This document shows positions 9,543-23,377 of a stretch of 64,000 nucleotides of DNA, piece after piece. The translations under genes and the position numbers were made by a program. Every line of letters starts with the position of its first letter. The stretch's first letter is position 1. The DNA comes from Entrophospora sp. SA101 (Eukaryota; Glomeromycota; Glomeromycetes; Entrophosporales; Entrophosporaceae): the NCBI GenBank assembly GCA_958430865.1, contig CAUDNR010002369.1:1-64000 (forward strand), given 5' to 3'. The notes under the pieces are model-generated. The model was not told the DNA's origin and searched no databases. It saw nothing but the letters and a program-made list of their open reading frames with translations.

Positions 9543-12500
9543 TTATAACCATTGCATCCATATAACCTGGATAATATGAAAAAATTTAATATGGCTTATC
9601 AAAATTTAATCATATTGATAATAAAATTTTCTTACCTCCATATTTGCTAAATTTTGTGGGTTACTTGCCATTGCTATTAAGTCCGAAATTGAGCTATACA
9701 TTGACCTATTACCATTCTGATGCCAGAATAGATAAAAACAATATTGGAATGATAAATCAATCAACCAAATAGCAATACACAAAAAGAACTAATCAATTAA
9801 ATTACCTTATCACAATTACTATCAATATTCCCAATCATCTTTGCCTTATTAACAACTTGATCAACAGTTTCTAAGACTTTCTGTCGAAGCAGTTGATCAT
9901 TAGGGTGTTTTTGACTTATATAATGCCATGTGATTAACTCATCACGAATAAAAATACTCAAGTATTGGCCTAAATCAAACTATATTATACAAAAAGCTTT
10001 AACTTTTAAAAATATAGAAATACAAGAGATTATTCAAAAAAAATTTTTATACCTCTGGTTCAGTCAAGCATCGACCAATAGCAAGCATTGCTAATAATAA
10101 AAAGATTGAATAGCTAATTAAAAACAGTACGAAATACCTTGCCAAACAATTAGACATACCTGAAGAAAAAATTCCTTCTATACCAATTGGAGTCATAAAT
10201 TGTTGTATACTGCGAGTAAACCGGAAAGGAACAGGTTCCTGGTTTTGAAACATTGGAGCTCCTTGTGCAAAACCTAATTAAAAATTTTTAAATTAGATGA
10301 AATAAATTGAATGCTATTAATAAAAACATAGATGATTTTATAACTTACTCGGAATTAATTCACTGGACCAAATGTTACCAGTATTTCGAGATATCAGAAA
10401 TTTGTGTGGATGTCTTTGACCAACACAAATTAGATATGTCATAAAAGATACAGATGCCATTTGTGAAGTAAAATGTTTCTTAAATGACCAAAGTTCCTCA
10501 TGTGATTTGATAGTTTTGGCAATGAACTAAATTATAACAATCATTAGTAATCAATATATTTTTTATATAAATATATAAACATATAATATAATACCTTTGT
10601 TAAAACGTCATTTGGTATATACTTTGATTGAATATTTCTTGCTATCTCAATTTTGAGATTTATAACATCTTTCCTCTAAGTTAATGAATAATTCAGTACA
10701 AATAATTGCATAAATTTACATGCCAAATCAATTATAGTTAAATTTCTTACTGTAATTGTATGACTTATATTGGATTTCATTTTATTAATAAAATAAATAA
10801 TGGGCTCATCTTTTGATATCTTGATATCATCACAATGATCTTCATATATATCTTGTAAAGAACAGTATGATGGATCATCCTGCACTATCCTAACTTGTGG
10901 AGCAAATGGAATTATTAGAGGAAGATGAAATGATAGATTTCGTTTACGGCTTTCTTTGTGATGTTCGATTACACTTAAAATAATAATATGATGTTGCTTT
11001 TAGTAAGAAAGTTTTAAACCTTTAAATAATGCATTTTTAAAAGGTTATTTTACTTACCTATTTAGGATTCTGAAGAGTTGTAACATTCGCTCTTCACGTC
11101 GACTATGCCTTGCTGATGGGTACTGAACTGCAAATGGGTGAAGACTACCATCATGTCCTCGTATAGTAAGTCTTCGATAACAAAAACCATGAGATCGAAT
11201 TATTTCAATTTCTGACATAAAACGATCAATACGAATAAAATCTGAATTATTGTTATCTTTAAGCTACATACATACACACGATCTAATTAGATAACAAACA
11301 AGTATAATGTTTACTGTTGACAATTAATTGATTTAAAGCTTACCAATAGATACTGTCCAGGAATTTCTACCTCTTCGAATTTTTGATGCTGAAATTCAAC
11401 CAAATAGGCACTAAAATATTCTAGATGTTGTTTACGTGGTTTGCTGTCCAATATAACCTCAAACTTGTCTCTCCATCTACGAAGATTTTCAACATATTGT
11501 GTGAAATTAGGTTTTCTTTTAATAAAATCATCTTCAAAGGCAGTCTAATAATACATATATATATATATATATAATTTAATTTAATTTAGACATAGCTGTA
11601 TCAATTTTAAATGGCCTTAACAAAAATAGGAATAACAAACCTTTATTGGACCAAGACTTAGATTATCAGCAAATCTTTTGACATTCATTTCAGTTGTGTG
11701 TGTAATTGATTCAATGTCATGATTTTGAGTCAATCTATTTGTTATTTGCTATTCACGAGACAAGAATTGGTATTCTTTTAAATTTATAAAAACTTCAAGC
11801 ACTCATACAGCAATAAAAGTAATAAAATAATACCTGTAAACCGTCATTTAAAAGTGCAACAATCAATCTATAAATATCCTCATCTGAATTTGGCTTAAGA
11901 CGTTGTTGAATTTGATCAACCATAGTCTCCATTGTTAAAGCCAATAAAGGAAAAGATGTTTTTAAAGTAGACATTATATCTTCAACATGTTCCCATGGTT
12001 GCTTTATTATGAGTTGGGGTTGTGGTGTAGTCGCAATATTTGGCAAGGTACGTTGATGATGAATTGGACTCATTCCAGGTGATTGTGTAATAGGCGATAT
12101 TCCTGTTTCAGCAACTGTTGGAGTTGTACCTTGCATATTACTTAAAGAATTAGCAGACAGTTTTCCATTAGACAAATAATTAATGTTTTGCATATTTTGT
12201 ACTGTGATATTGTTGGAAAGAGTTGGAGGCGTTGACATACTTAGAACATTAATTCCTTGTATGGCAGGACTTTGAGGTTGAGAAGACATTTGATTCGATT
12301 GATTGGTATTAACTCCAAGAATATTAATTTGAGCAGGAGGACTTCCTTGATTAGAATTACTCTGTCCAATATTTTGTGGGATTGGTTGTTGTACATTTCC
12401 AATGTTTGCAATATTAGAACCAATTTGTGATGTTGAAGAAATCACAGGAGTCACTAATTGTGTTGATGATGCTCCTGGATTATTAGCAATAGTTGATGAT

Positions 12501-15500
12501 AGTTGTGCTGCACGAGCTTGTGTTTGAGCAATGGCTACTTGTTTTTTCACCAACAAATATTCTTCTCTTGCTGTTCTTAATTGAAAATGTAATGCCTAAA
12601 AAAAAATTGTTACATTCATTAATAACTAATCATTTATTTATTTTCTACAATTGAAGAATATACAACTCACCTGAGGATATTGTTTAGCAATTTTCATAAG
12701 GATGCCACGAGCATGCTTTGCCTCTTTATGCATTAGGCATATAATAAGTTGGGGTATGAAAGTTATCCAATACCATACAGGAACTTCTGTTTTATTGAAA
12801 AATGTCTCAAAAACAATTGAAATCGTTCCTTGTGCATCATCAAGAGATAAAAGCCATAAGATACGAATTACTAGTTTTCTAGATTTAGCTGAATTATAAA
12901 GACTCGCAGCTTGTAAATAACAAGTTAAAGCATATACAGCCAAAACAATTTCATTAGGTTTCTCCTTATATTTGCGATCATTGTAATAACCCCATGCAGC
13001 CCAAGCTTTGGCAAGACGCATATCATTTGTTACAGATGTAGAAAATGATTCGTTAGCTTCTTGGTCCCGGTTAGACTTAAGATATATCATTCCTCGTAAA
13101 GTATGAAATTCTGCCTTTTGTTGTGTGCTAAAAAAGTTTAAATTTGTATTAACTATAACATCTAGAGCTTGATTCATTTCATTATTTTGATAATGGCATT
13201 TTGTTTGTTCTCTCAGCTTCAAAAACGCTTCATTAATCTCAATATTTGGCAAAGCATAAATCTTTTGCAAAAATTCTGTACAAACATCATAAAGTTGATG
13301 CTTTCTTGCAACATGTGCAAATCGGTTGATAATCCATGCAGTTTCATGATGTCCACGATGATTAGAATTTACTTGTATGTTTTGAAACTGTTCAAATGAT
13401 TTACTAATAACATTAAAAATATGTTTTCTAAAAGCAACAACATCACTCCAAATGTTAATATCATCCCACATGTTTGGTAATCTTTCTCTCCAACTTGAAA
13501 GAACATTTCTAACTTCATTTTGACTATCTGGGCTTTGAACATTACAATTTGATAAATTGGAAAATATTTTAGTTGCTTCATCAAATTCCACCATAAGTTG
13601 AAATGAATGCAATAATGGTATATGGCTTTCTGACACAATATTTGGAAGTGTATACCATTTTTGTAGTGCAAACTGATTGGCTTCTCTGATAAACTTTTTA
13701 TAATCATCAAAATTATGAGTATGATTTGAATTCATTAAAGCTATGAATGATTCAAATATTTTATATTGCGGGTTTTTGGATATTTCAAGTGATGATAAAT
13801 AAGAAATTTGTTCACTTAGTTCCTTTTCATTTGTCCAATTTACTAAATGGAATGCACAATTTAACAGTAAATCTTTGTTGTTTTCATCCTTTGCTAAATC
13901 ATAAAGAATATCCCATTGTTGCAATTTTTCTGCACATAATATCCAACGATCTTCCCATAATATGTATTCAGTTTCAGAACATATTGATCCTGAAGTATTT
14001 GATTTATTTAATGCGTTTTCATATTCTATCTGTGCTTGTAACCAATTTCCATTTTGTTCATATGAAATTGCAATATTGGTTTCAAGATATTTACAATGCC
14101 TCTTCCATAGACCATAAAACATATCATCCTCTGATAAACTGGAATAAATATCAGCCAAGGCATCTATAGTAAGCTCTTTGAATCTTTCATCATCTTTATC
14201 CTTTTCGGACGTTGCATTTTGCAAAATTGCCATTGCAATATGCCAAGCCCCATGTAATTTACCAAGGTATTTAATCAAGTGTGGCGGCAATTTCAGAACA
14301 GGTGAGCAATGTGATATTCCATCTAATATTGCTTGTATACAATTTGGTTGGAAATCTTTTTGAACATCATGATAATCTTCTGATAAAAGTGTCACTAATT
14401 TGTTGGTTAAATCTTGTCTTTCTTTATTGTTTATAGCTGACCAACAAATTGGGAAAAGATGGACCCATAAATCATATGCTATTTTATTGTCTAATTGGTG
14501 GAGCTGTTTTAAAGGTGATAATAGATCTCCAACACATAATTTTTTAACTTCAAATAAAAATTCCCTGTGTTTTTGCAGAAAATCCTCAAATTTTTGATCA
14601 ATGCTTTCTGAAGAATCTGTAAAAGATGATAAATCACCTAGTGTTGCGATTGATTTGATTTGTAAATTGTGTGTCATTTGAATACTTTTTTTATGAGAAA
14701 TTGCGCCGATTAAAAGATCCAAAGCCTGATGTATCCAGAAATAATCACCAAGTAATTCCCAATTTTGCTTATCAAGAATATAATGAAGCCGTGGTGGTAA
14801 AACTTTAGATAAGCTATGATCAAAGATCTCCATAAATTGATTACGAATTTTGGAATGTTTATAACAAGTTCCCATTAAAAAAGCCTTTTCTAATCTAACT
14901 GACAATTCACTCCTTGAAAATAAAGGATCGCTATATATTTTAATAACAAGTTCAAATACATTTTCAATCAAACTATTATCTTCCAATTTTTCATAGCACA
15001 ACATGCTAACTAATAATTTTGTCTTTTCTTCTATAGTAGGCAATAATTCTTTGTTTAATATCCATTGTTTCACCATGTTAAAAATAGTTTTTGCCAGTTC
15101 AATATCTTTTGAGTTTTCAATTAATTGTAAAAGAGATGCAGTAAAACTTTGTCTCATTTCATTGAGTTCTGTTATTCTTAAATTGACTAAATTTAATGCA
15201 ATTATAAGCACATTGATATAAGTGTCTAAGGATTGTTGATTAGTTATTAATTTATTAGTAGGACTTGTTTCTTGCGGAATTATTCTTTTTATAAGTGTTT
15301 GTATTGAATTAATTATTCCATTTAGAAAAGGATCGATGTTTTTTGGTATAGTACAACTGATAGCTTTTAATAACATCATTGCTTGATATAAATTGTTGGG
15401 ATCTTGAATAGCGTCTTGTATTGTATTATTAACTAATTGAGTAAAGGATCCTATTTCTGCACCTGGTGTAGAAGTGTTTGTTATAATTTCAATGGTTGTG

Positions 15501-18500
15501 TTAGTACTACTAGTAGCTTTAGTTGTAGTTGTTTCCATCGCTGATGGTGTTGATGTTGATGCAGGTACTATGTTTGTAATGTTTGTTTTAGTTGTAGCAG
15601 TCATAGTTTGTTCAGATTGTTGAGTTAATTCGTCTTCAACAAGAGGTGGAGTTATAGCTTTATATATGTGAATTAAAACAGGATTAAGACATCTTTGAAT
15701 ACACATAATATTACTTATAATACTACGTTCAAGTAATGGTTGTAGATGAACTAAATTTGTACGACAATATTCCGAGGGTTTCTTTTCCAAAATAACATTT
15801 AAAGCTTCTAAGTTATTACAAATACAGTCTATATTATTGCTAACTTCATTAAATTTCAATGCACGTTCAAAAGAATTCAATTTCACATTAACTTCAGGCC
15901 AGAACTCAGGCTGTAAAAGTTCCTTAATTAGATCAAGAGCTCTGTGTGCTAATAAATTTTTACTAATAGGGTCACTGGAAGCAGACACAAATCTGACAAG
16001 ATAATTGACAACGTTTTCGCGTAAATAATTGTTGGGAATGTAATTTGTATTGTATTCAGATAAATTCCTTGATTCTGAAAAACCATATTCTAGATTTTGT
16101 CGTTTTTTTGGTGAAAACTCAGTTTCCAACTCTAAGCGTCGCTTTCCAGGGCTCGCAGTAGGAGTAGATGATGCTGGGCTACTAATGTTTTGTTCATTCA
16201 TATTATTTTCATTGAGGCGACAACGTTCCCATTTGAGAATCAACTCAGCAAGATCTATTGTTAATAATCTGGTTTCAGGTGTTGCATTTTGGAGTAATCC
16301 TAACCTGGTTAATGTGTTGGCAATTTGTGGCATAAAATGTTCTCTGTATTCATAAAATAAATCAGGGTGTCTAACAAGTAATTGATAAACATTAATTAGT
16401 TGAGTCAGACCATATCCATCTTCCAAAAGAATCCTTTTTGTATACACAATCCAATTTGGTGGCGATTTCTTTTTTGAGTCTTTTTTTGATTCATCAAATG
16501 ACTGTGATTGAGGTGAGATATTAAATTTAGGTGCAAGCATATCCAATGCTTGTTTTACCAGCACCCTTGCCTCTACTTGGTGAGCTTTTAATAGTGCTGT
16601 ATAAGATTGAAATAGCATTTTTAAATTAACCTGGTCAAATTCTGCAAAACATGCAGCTAGAAACACAAATGCTGAATGTTTTGCTGTAATATCATCAACT
16701 CTTGACCAATTCCATCCAAATTTAACAAGTGGACTACGTGTAGTTATGAGATTTGGTACACTTTTAACAATAACTGTTGAAAATTGAAGAACTTCTATGC
16801 GTAAAGAATCCTCTATTTCATCATGGTTATCTGCCAGATAATGCCATAAAGATTGAATTTTATCCATTTGAGTAGTATCAATAATTTTTCCATGCTCCTG
16901 GTAGGTGTTAGAGACAGAAAGGCTTAAATTGTTTGACTCACAGTGTTTGGCAAAATCATATAATAACATTGGTGTAATTATTATCTTTAGTGATAGTGTT
17001 TTAATGTTAGGTGGAATATTTGGATCAGAAAATGTGTCTAGGAACTTTTTGAGGATTGCTTGCTTTTGTGTAACTGGATATTTTTTGGCAACTTCTTCAT
17101 GATAAAATCTTTTTAAAAATGTATAATCAATAATATTTTTATTTGAGAAAATAGAAACAAATTCAAAAAGCAAATCGATATCTTCTGGCTTTTCTTTCAA
17201 ATAAACACAGAAAATCTCTAATAAATATTTAGATTCATGCATTTGTTTTAAGTTTAAAGTATTTTCATTTTTTAGTCTATTGATGCGGCCTTGATCCCTC
17301 CAAGCTTCTTTTAAAAATATCAGGACAGGGGTTGATGAAATTTCTGATAACCATTTTGGATCAAATTTGATAATCTGTCTAATAATCAAAATTGTTCTGA
17401 TTAAAGTATCAACATAATTACTTGCATCTGAATGTTGAATACTTGAAACCTTTTCTATCAATTTTACTGGATTGTTCTTTATTTCCTCTCTAAGTTTTAA
17501 AGCTTCATCAGTACCCAATATGTTGATGAACAATTGACTATACTGATAATCCTTAATATTATTATAAAAGTACTCAACAGATTCTGTGGGGTATCTATTT
17601 AAAAATTTTGTAAGAGGTAAACGAAAAGGGCTTGATATGGAACGACATGATTTTTCTTCTAAATTTAAAACCATAGGTACCAAGTTTTCCAAAAAACTAT
17701 TTGCAGATGAAGGTAGTAGATGAAATATATTTAAGATTGCAACAATAACTTTAATATTTTCATTTTCAGTGAGTGACTTTCCTGCGGTGGACGCTAAAAA
17801 ATTTGAATCAGCCCATTGTTGGAGATGATCTAACAATTTTTTGCCTATCTCTGGTTTAAAATAACTTTTAAGCAATTCCAATAATCTTGCTAAGCAATCT
17901 AATGCAGACACTGTTAATTTTTTAGGATCCGAAAAATTAATTAAAATTGGTCTAACTCCCAATTGTAAAAGATCTTTAGACAGTTTGTGTTGCTGTTGAA
18001 TGACTTGTTGAAGAGCCTTTGTTCCTACTTCAATAATCTCTGGAATATTCATATGTAATGTTTTGAAAAAAATACCAATAATATGTGGTCTAGTAACATT
18101 TGGATTATTTCCAGAAAATAATTCATCAGGCAAAGTCATTGCTGCTTTCAATAATTTCAAACAGACAATACGAAGTTTATTCAAGACAGATGGATTCTTA
18201 TATAATGAATTACGACTCAATAAAGCCTGATCATCTTCAACATCGACTAAAAACACCACTTCACCAAGTATCCTTGTAAGATCTTCGTAATATTGAGATG
18301 TTAAGAATTGTGGCTGCAGTGTTAAACAATAGGTAATAGCATCAATACGACCTATTTGCATTGAAACTGGTAAAGCTCTAAGAGGTTGACCAAACATTAA
18401 ATTAATTAAAATGTCTTTAGCTTGGGAAAGTAAACAGGTAATAGTCCTTTGAGTCAATTCACTTAAAAGTTTAAATGCTGAATGTATTGTTTCTCTTACA

Positions 18501-21500
18501 GACTCATTTACATTGCATAATTCTGAAGTTAATGTGATTATAAGCTTATCAAACTTGATTTTTTTATCATTAGAATCTTGAATTTCAACATCACTATCAA
18601 TTGATGATGAATTTTGTTGGTTACAAATCTCAATAATACGTAAGAGAATTTGTGGTACATCCTCAATATTTCCAGCTGCAAATTCAGGAGAAATATCTTT
18701 CAATACAAAAAGAAGAGCTTTAACGAATTCTATCTCATGATCTAACATCCATTTAATGCCCATATTAAGTTGAGAACTTATTATAGATATGCCTAAACAA
18801 CCACCACTTTTATAAAACCATTCTTGTTGGTAACAGCATGAACAAAACCTTGAAGCTAGGAAAAAGAAGAAAGGACAATGGCTAATTATTTGTTTTGATC
18901 CAGAAATTAATAAACAAGCTTCATAAATAATTGTTATAGCTGAACTTGCCAAACTACGTAATTTAAGATTTTCAGATGTAATGGTTTCAATTAAAGCCTC
19001 TAACATTGCCTTGGTCTCAAAACTATATCTTTTATCATCAACATTAAAATTAAATCTTTCCTTTTTTGCTTTATTGAATTCAATTAATTCACCAATCTCT
19101 AAAAATGCAAAATGCCGACAAATATTTTGTAAGAATGGCCATGAATATTCTTTAAGTTCAGACAAAGACGAGGCAAAAAATAAAGCACATAAAACATTTT
19201 TCAATGTCTCCTCTTGTACGGCTTTCTTTTTTGAAATATTCTTTTCGCCATCTTTATTAGTTTTGCTTTTAATTAATTGTTGACTTGGAATATCATTAGG
19301 TGTCTCTATATCTAGATCCATTTTTTCATCACTTAGGCTTTTATTATTTTTTGATTCTATATTAATGGTTGGAAAAATTACTTTATGTAGATGTGCCCTG
19401 ATTAATTTCCCTATGTCTTCGCTACCTTCATCTAAATCAAAAAATAGTGGAATTAATGAAACAATAAATTTATATGCATGTATTTTATAAAAATTAGAAG
19501 CATTGGGATCTTGTAAAATATTTCCAGCAAGTTTTAGATATTCGTCTAGTTGAATTGAGTATGAAGCAGAACTTGAATTGAAAAAAATTTGCAGATCAAG
19601 AGTGCTTAGTAAAGAATAATTTGTATTAAGTTTTGGTGGATCTTTTAACATACGGCGATTTCGACCTCCAAGTTTACCCAAGATTTGCATGGCTGAATAG
19701 CTATATTTTTGATCATAAGGTGGTGGTTTAAGATGTCTCCAAAGTGCATGCATCAATTCATTAATTACTGGTGCTAATATAGGATCTAAGAAGTCTGGGG
19801 TTAAATTATCAATACAAAGTTCTAAAGTACGAAGCCCCTGACTAACTAAATCTGGACCTGCTTTTAATGCTAAAACCAGAGGTTTCATCAAATAATTAAG
19901 ATATGGGAGGAGTGAACTCAAACGAACAGGAACTGTAAGACAAAGCTCAACAAACAAGTTTTGCATTTGTTGCTTTTGTGTTAACGTTAAAAATTTGTTT
20001 AATCCTTCTAGTAGCATTGGTAACAATGGAGAAATTTCCCTGTACAAAATTTCATACTTGCCAGCTGCAAGGCACCTAAAAAGTGTTTTTAAAAGAATAA
20101 AATAATTAATTGGTTCTTTAGCCTTTGCAGAAAGTTTCATAGATGATGTTATAATGTTTGCAACATGTGGTTGAAGAACTGCTTCATTATGATTAGGAAA
20201 CTGGGTAAGCGGTTGGAAAATTGATTTGAATAGCCTAAGCATAACTGAAGAATATATTGTATCTGTTCCTCCAAGTTTGTCCAACCTATCCACTAAAAAT
20301 CGCAATAAAATTCCGGAGAAACTAAGAGATATGATATCATTGGTTGTTAGAAAACAATGAGAAATTTGAAGTAATGAATGGTTTTGTAACATCTGTTCAA
20401 AAAAAAAGTCCATTTGTGATGAAAAAATCTCTTGAAATATTATTGGGTCAACTATAACAAAAGCCAATCCAAAATGATCCAATGCTTCTTTTTCCAATTT
20501 AGTAATTCTATTTGCAGATTCAATTGTTAACAATTTTTCAGAAAGTTTTGGTTGAGACATATTATCAAGATTGTCAACATTAAAGTAGTCAAAACAACGA
20601 ATTCCTTCTCTAAATAGTTGAATAAAGATTTCAACTTGTTCTTGAGTGACTCCAAGTGTTAAAGAGTTAATTTTTTGTATAGTTACACTATTGTTACATT
20701 GTTTTAACCAATGAATAAGAGGTTTAATACCTGCCACAAGAGTCCTAAATAAAACACGGCCATCTATTTATTAATAAATATATTGATATCAATAAGTAAT
20801 ATAGAATTCAAATATTTAATTAATATATATATTGGATAAAATTTCTCTTCACCATTAAGAAGATCTATTTGATTTTCACTGGTCATATTTGAATGAATTG
20901 GTTGTGCTTGCTCAAAATCAAAATCATCAGTATTGGTTAATAAATTATTGGTTGTTAGTTGACTATTTATGCTATTATCAATGTTATTGTTATTATTAAT
21001 TGTTTTCTTTTTTTGATACTGACGAAGAATAGTAGGAAATAATATGTTTAAATTCTCAAATTTATTTGCAAAAGTATCTAATGTTTTAATAAGTATATCT
21101 CGAACTTTTATTTTAAAATCATAAAATAATTTCGATAAATAAAATAATATAAATAAAAAGATTATATAAATGTATTAATGTTATTTTACCATCAAAATGT
21201 TCATCTCTGTGAGAATTATTTAAAATGGATTCTATTAAATGTATTAATAATTTTGCACACATTGTTTGAATATTTGGTGTGAAAGTTGGATCATGCAAAA
21301 TGCATGAATATATATACACAATCTTTGAAAGTTGTTGAAGTGTAAGTTTATCTCGGATGTGGTGAAGTAAATCTGCCAACATGCTATATGCCAGAGGTCT
21401 ATAATGACAATAATAATATTATTAATAATAAAAGTTTATGCCATGATTCTAATAATGATGATGATGATAAAAATAAAAATAAAAATAAGTTACTTTAATG

Positions 21501-23171
21501 TATCAAAAACTGTAACCCCAGTACCAATAAGTACTTTTTCATTCAAAAGAATATCTAATTTATTAATAAAACCATTACGAAACTCTGTTGAAAGAATATG
21601 TCGTGTAGCTACCAAGAGCTCCTATAAATTTATTATATTTTGTCAATTATGGAAAAATACCAAGTCATCAAATATACAAATAAAGAAAATCTCGGTGCAC
21701 TACTTTTCTAGTAGCTGATGCTTCTGTAGGACAATCATGAAGAAGACGAATTATAAATTCTGGAACTTGATCTTGGTAACGAGATAATGCTGTAGTATAA
21801 GCTCTCAAAACATATGCCAAAAAAGCCAATGTCTAATTAAATAATATTTGAAAATGTATTACTATTAAAAAGAAACTTTTTTGAATGATTTATAAATTAA
21901 ATAAAATATAGTGGCTATTGTGTTGTAAACCATACTTTAACTTGAGCAACAATAAATTCTGTATATTTCACTTTATCTCTTATCCCTGGAGCAACACCAA
22001 CAAAAATTTCACCTCTAGCTTTTGCTGCTTCATGTGCCTCAGCTTGTGGTTGAGGTTGAAGACTTAATGTCTAGTTTTCAATATGAATTGGCCAATATAA
22101 TAAAATAATTAATTGATAATATGTTTATTTAGTTAAAATAAAAAAAGAGAATTATCAAGAATAATAAATAAGATAGATACTCTTATAATAAGTGGTAAAA
22201 AGCTTTGGATGTTTTCATTCACAACATTGCGATGTGATTGAAAAATTAGCACAACAATAATTGGACATTCTGTTAAAACCTTGAAACTGTGTAAACTATC
22301 GGCCAATACTTTATTTGGAGTAGATTCATTGGTTGTTACATCTGATACTGGGGATGAAGGACGTGGCGAAGGTGGGATAGGCATAGATGATTGCACCGGC
22401 TAGAAACATGTGATATTGTAAATAAAATAATCTTTTTTGAAAGGAACAATATATTTCTTAATTAAATAAAAAAAATTAAATCATATGTACCGTACTAGCA
22501 CTAGGCGTTGCAACCGCAGTCCCAGGAGTATCAAAGGCATCCCTTACTGCCTTTTCCATATTTGCATACATTTCTTTTACAATATCTAAAAATGGTTGAA
22601 CTTGATCTTCAAGTAAATTTTTATGACATCTATGCAATTCTATAATTATTTTTAAACATATCACAGCATTATCTTCATTTTCTTTTTTTAATAAATTCAT
22701 TACAAGTTTCAATAAGTCGGGTGCAAAGGGTCTAAGTGATTCATTTTGTGGTAGCCTATGTAAAATTTCTAAATAAAGGTTGCGTAATTTCTAAAATAAA
22801 AAAAAAGCCAAAATCAACAAAAATAATGGAATGTTAAAAAAAGATTTTATGTAATTACTTGTTCTTCTGAGTTACTATCAAATACTGGTGGCTCGTTTTG
22901 AAGAATATTGTTTAAAACTGGCATTAAATAATGTAAAAAACGAGGATAATCTGAATTTTGATACATTTCAACAGAATCTCTCAAATTTGTAGCAATGGTC
23001 AACTTGGTTTTGAAATCTTTGATTTAAATAGAGAGGGAAAACAAAATTAAGATTTAGTTTGAACTTGGACCAAAACGGCAAAAGAATTAAATAGTTTTTT
23101 TACAAACTTATTTTTGAATCCATTAGCCTTGAGGCATATAGATCAGGTGAAGAAAATTCATGGCTGGACAT
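9543..23171 (-). CDS. TRA1: Tra1/TRRAP pseudokinase scaffold, copy A
   Basis: Tra1 is the activator-binding subunit shared by the SAGA and NuA4 acetyltransferase complexes in the nucleus. My model has 22 exons, all GT-AG and phase-consistent, 3958 aa against roughly 3700-3900 in yeast and human. Exons, listed 5' to 3' (minus strand): 23108-23171, 22859-23016, 22491-22790, 22181-22399, 21936-22070, 21704-21832, 21494-21621, 21190-21398, 20853-21104, 12671-20763, 11834-12595, 11641-11748, 11344-11544, 11058-11263, 10751-10973, 10595-10675, 10349-10526, 10160-10273, 10053-10090, 9806-9979, 9636-9716, 9543-9566. HEAT repeats fill about aa 20-2600, FAT about 2600-3230, then an Asn/Gln/Ser/Thr-rich linker (about 3245-3420), the kinase-like region, and a FATC tail ending 'WMQWL'. 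The kinase is dead: the DRH motif reads 'GQRHPHK' (about aa 3792) and the DFG is absent. Start: ATG giving '[16 protein letters not shown]', followed by the conserved '[12 protein letters not shown]'. Confidence 0.93.
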
Positions 23172-23377
23172 GTTTTAAAGAATGTCGAATTCTATCTTGA
23201 AGTTAAATCGTTAATTTTTTTGTTATTATTAATAAGAAAAAAGAATTCAAATAAAAACAATTATAGAAGACACGTATATTTATTATATATTTTTTTTATT
23301 TCATAAAATTTAAAAAATATTGGGGATTCCATCATTTAAACACGTGACCATTGGCCAACGTGTAACCCTCCAAATGC
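23172..23377 (-). promoter_or_regulatory. Putative Tra1 promoter, copy A
   Basis: The 206 bp upstream of the Tra1 ATG include, on the gene's strand, a CCAAT box ('ggccaatggt', 23347-23356 in reverse) directly followed by a CACGTG E-box (23341-23346). The two touch, an arrangement seen in fungal promoters bound by CBF/HAP and bHLH factors. AT-rich DNA lies between them and the start. No experimental support is visible in sequence alone. Confidence 0.35.

Noticed and set aside
12702..19283. Many antisense frames across Tra1 exon 10 (mirrored in arm B)
   Set aside because: These are shadow frames of a long AT-rich coding exon, with no start context, domains or splice signals.
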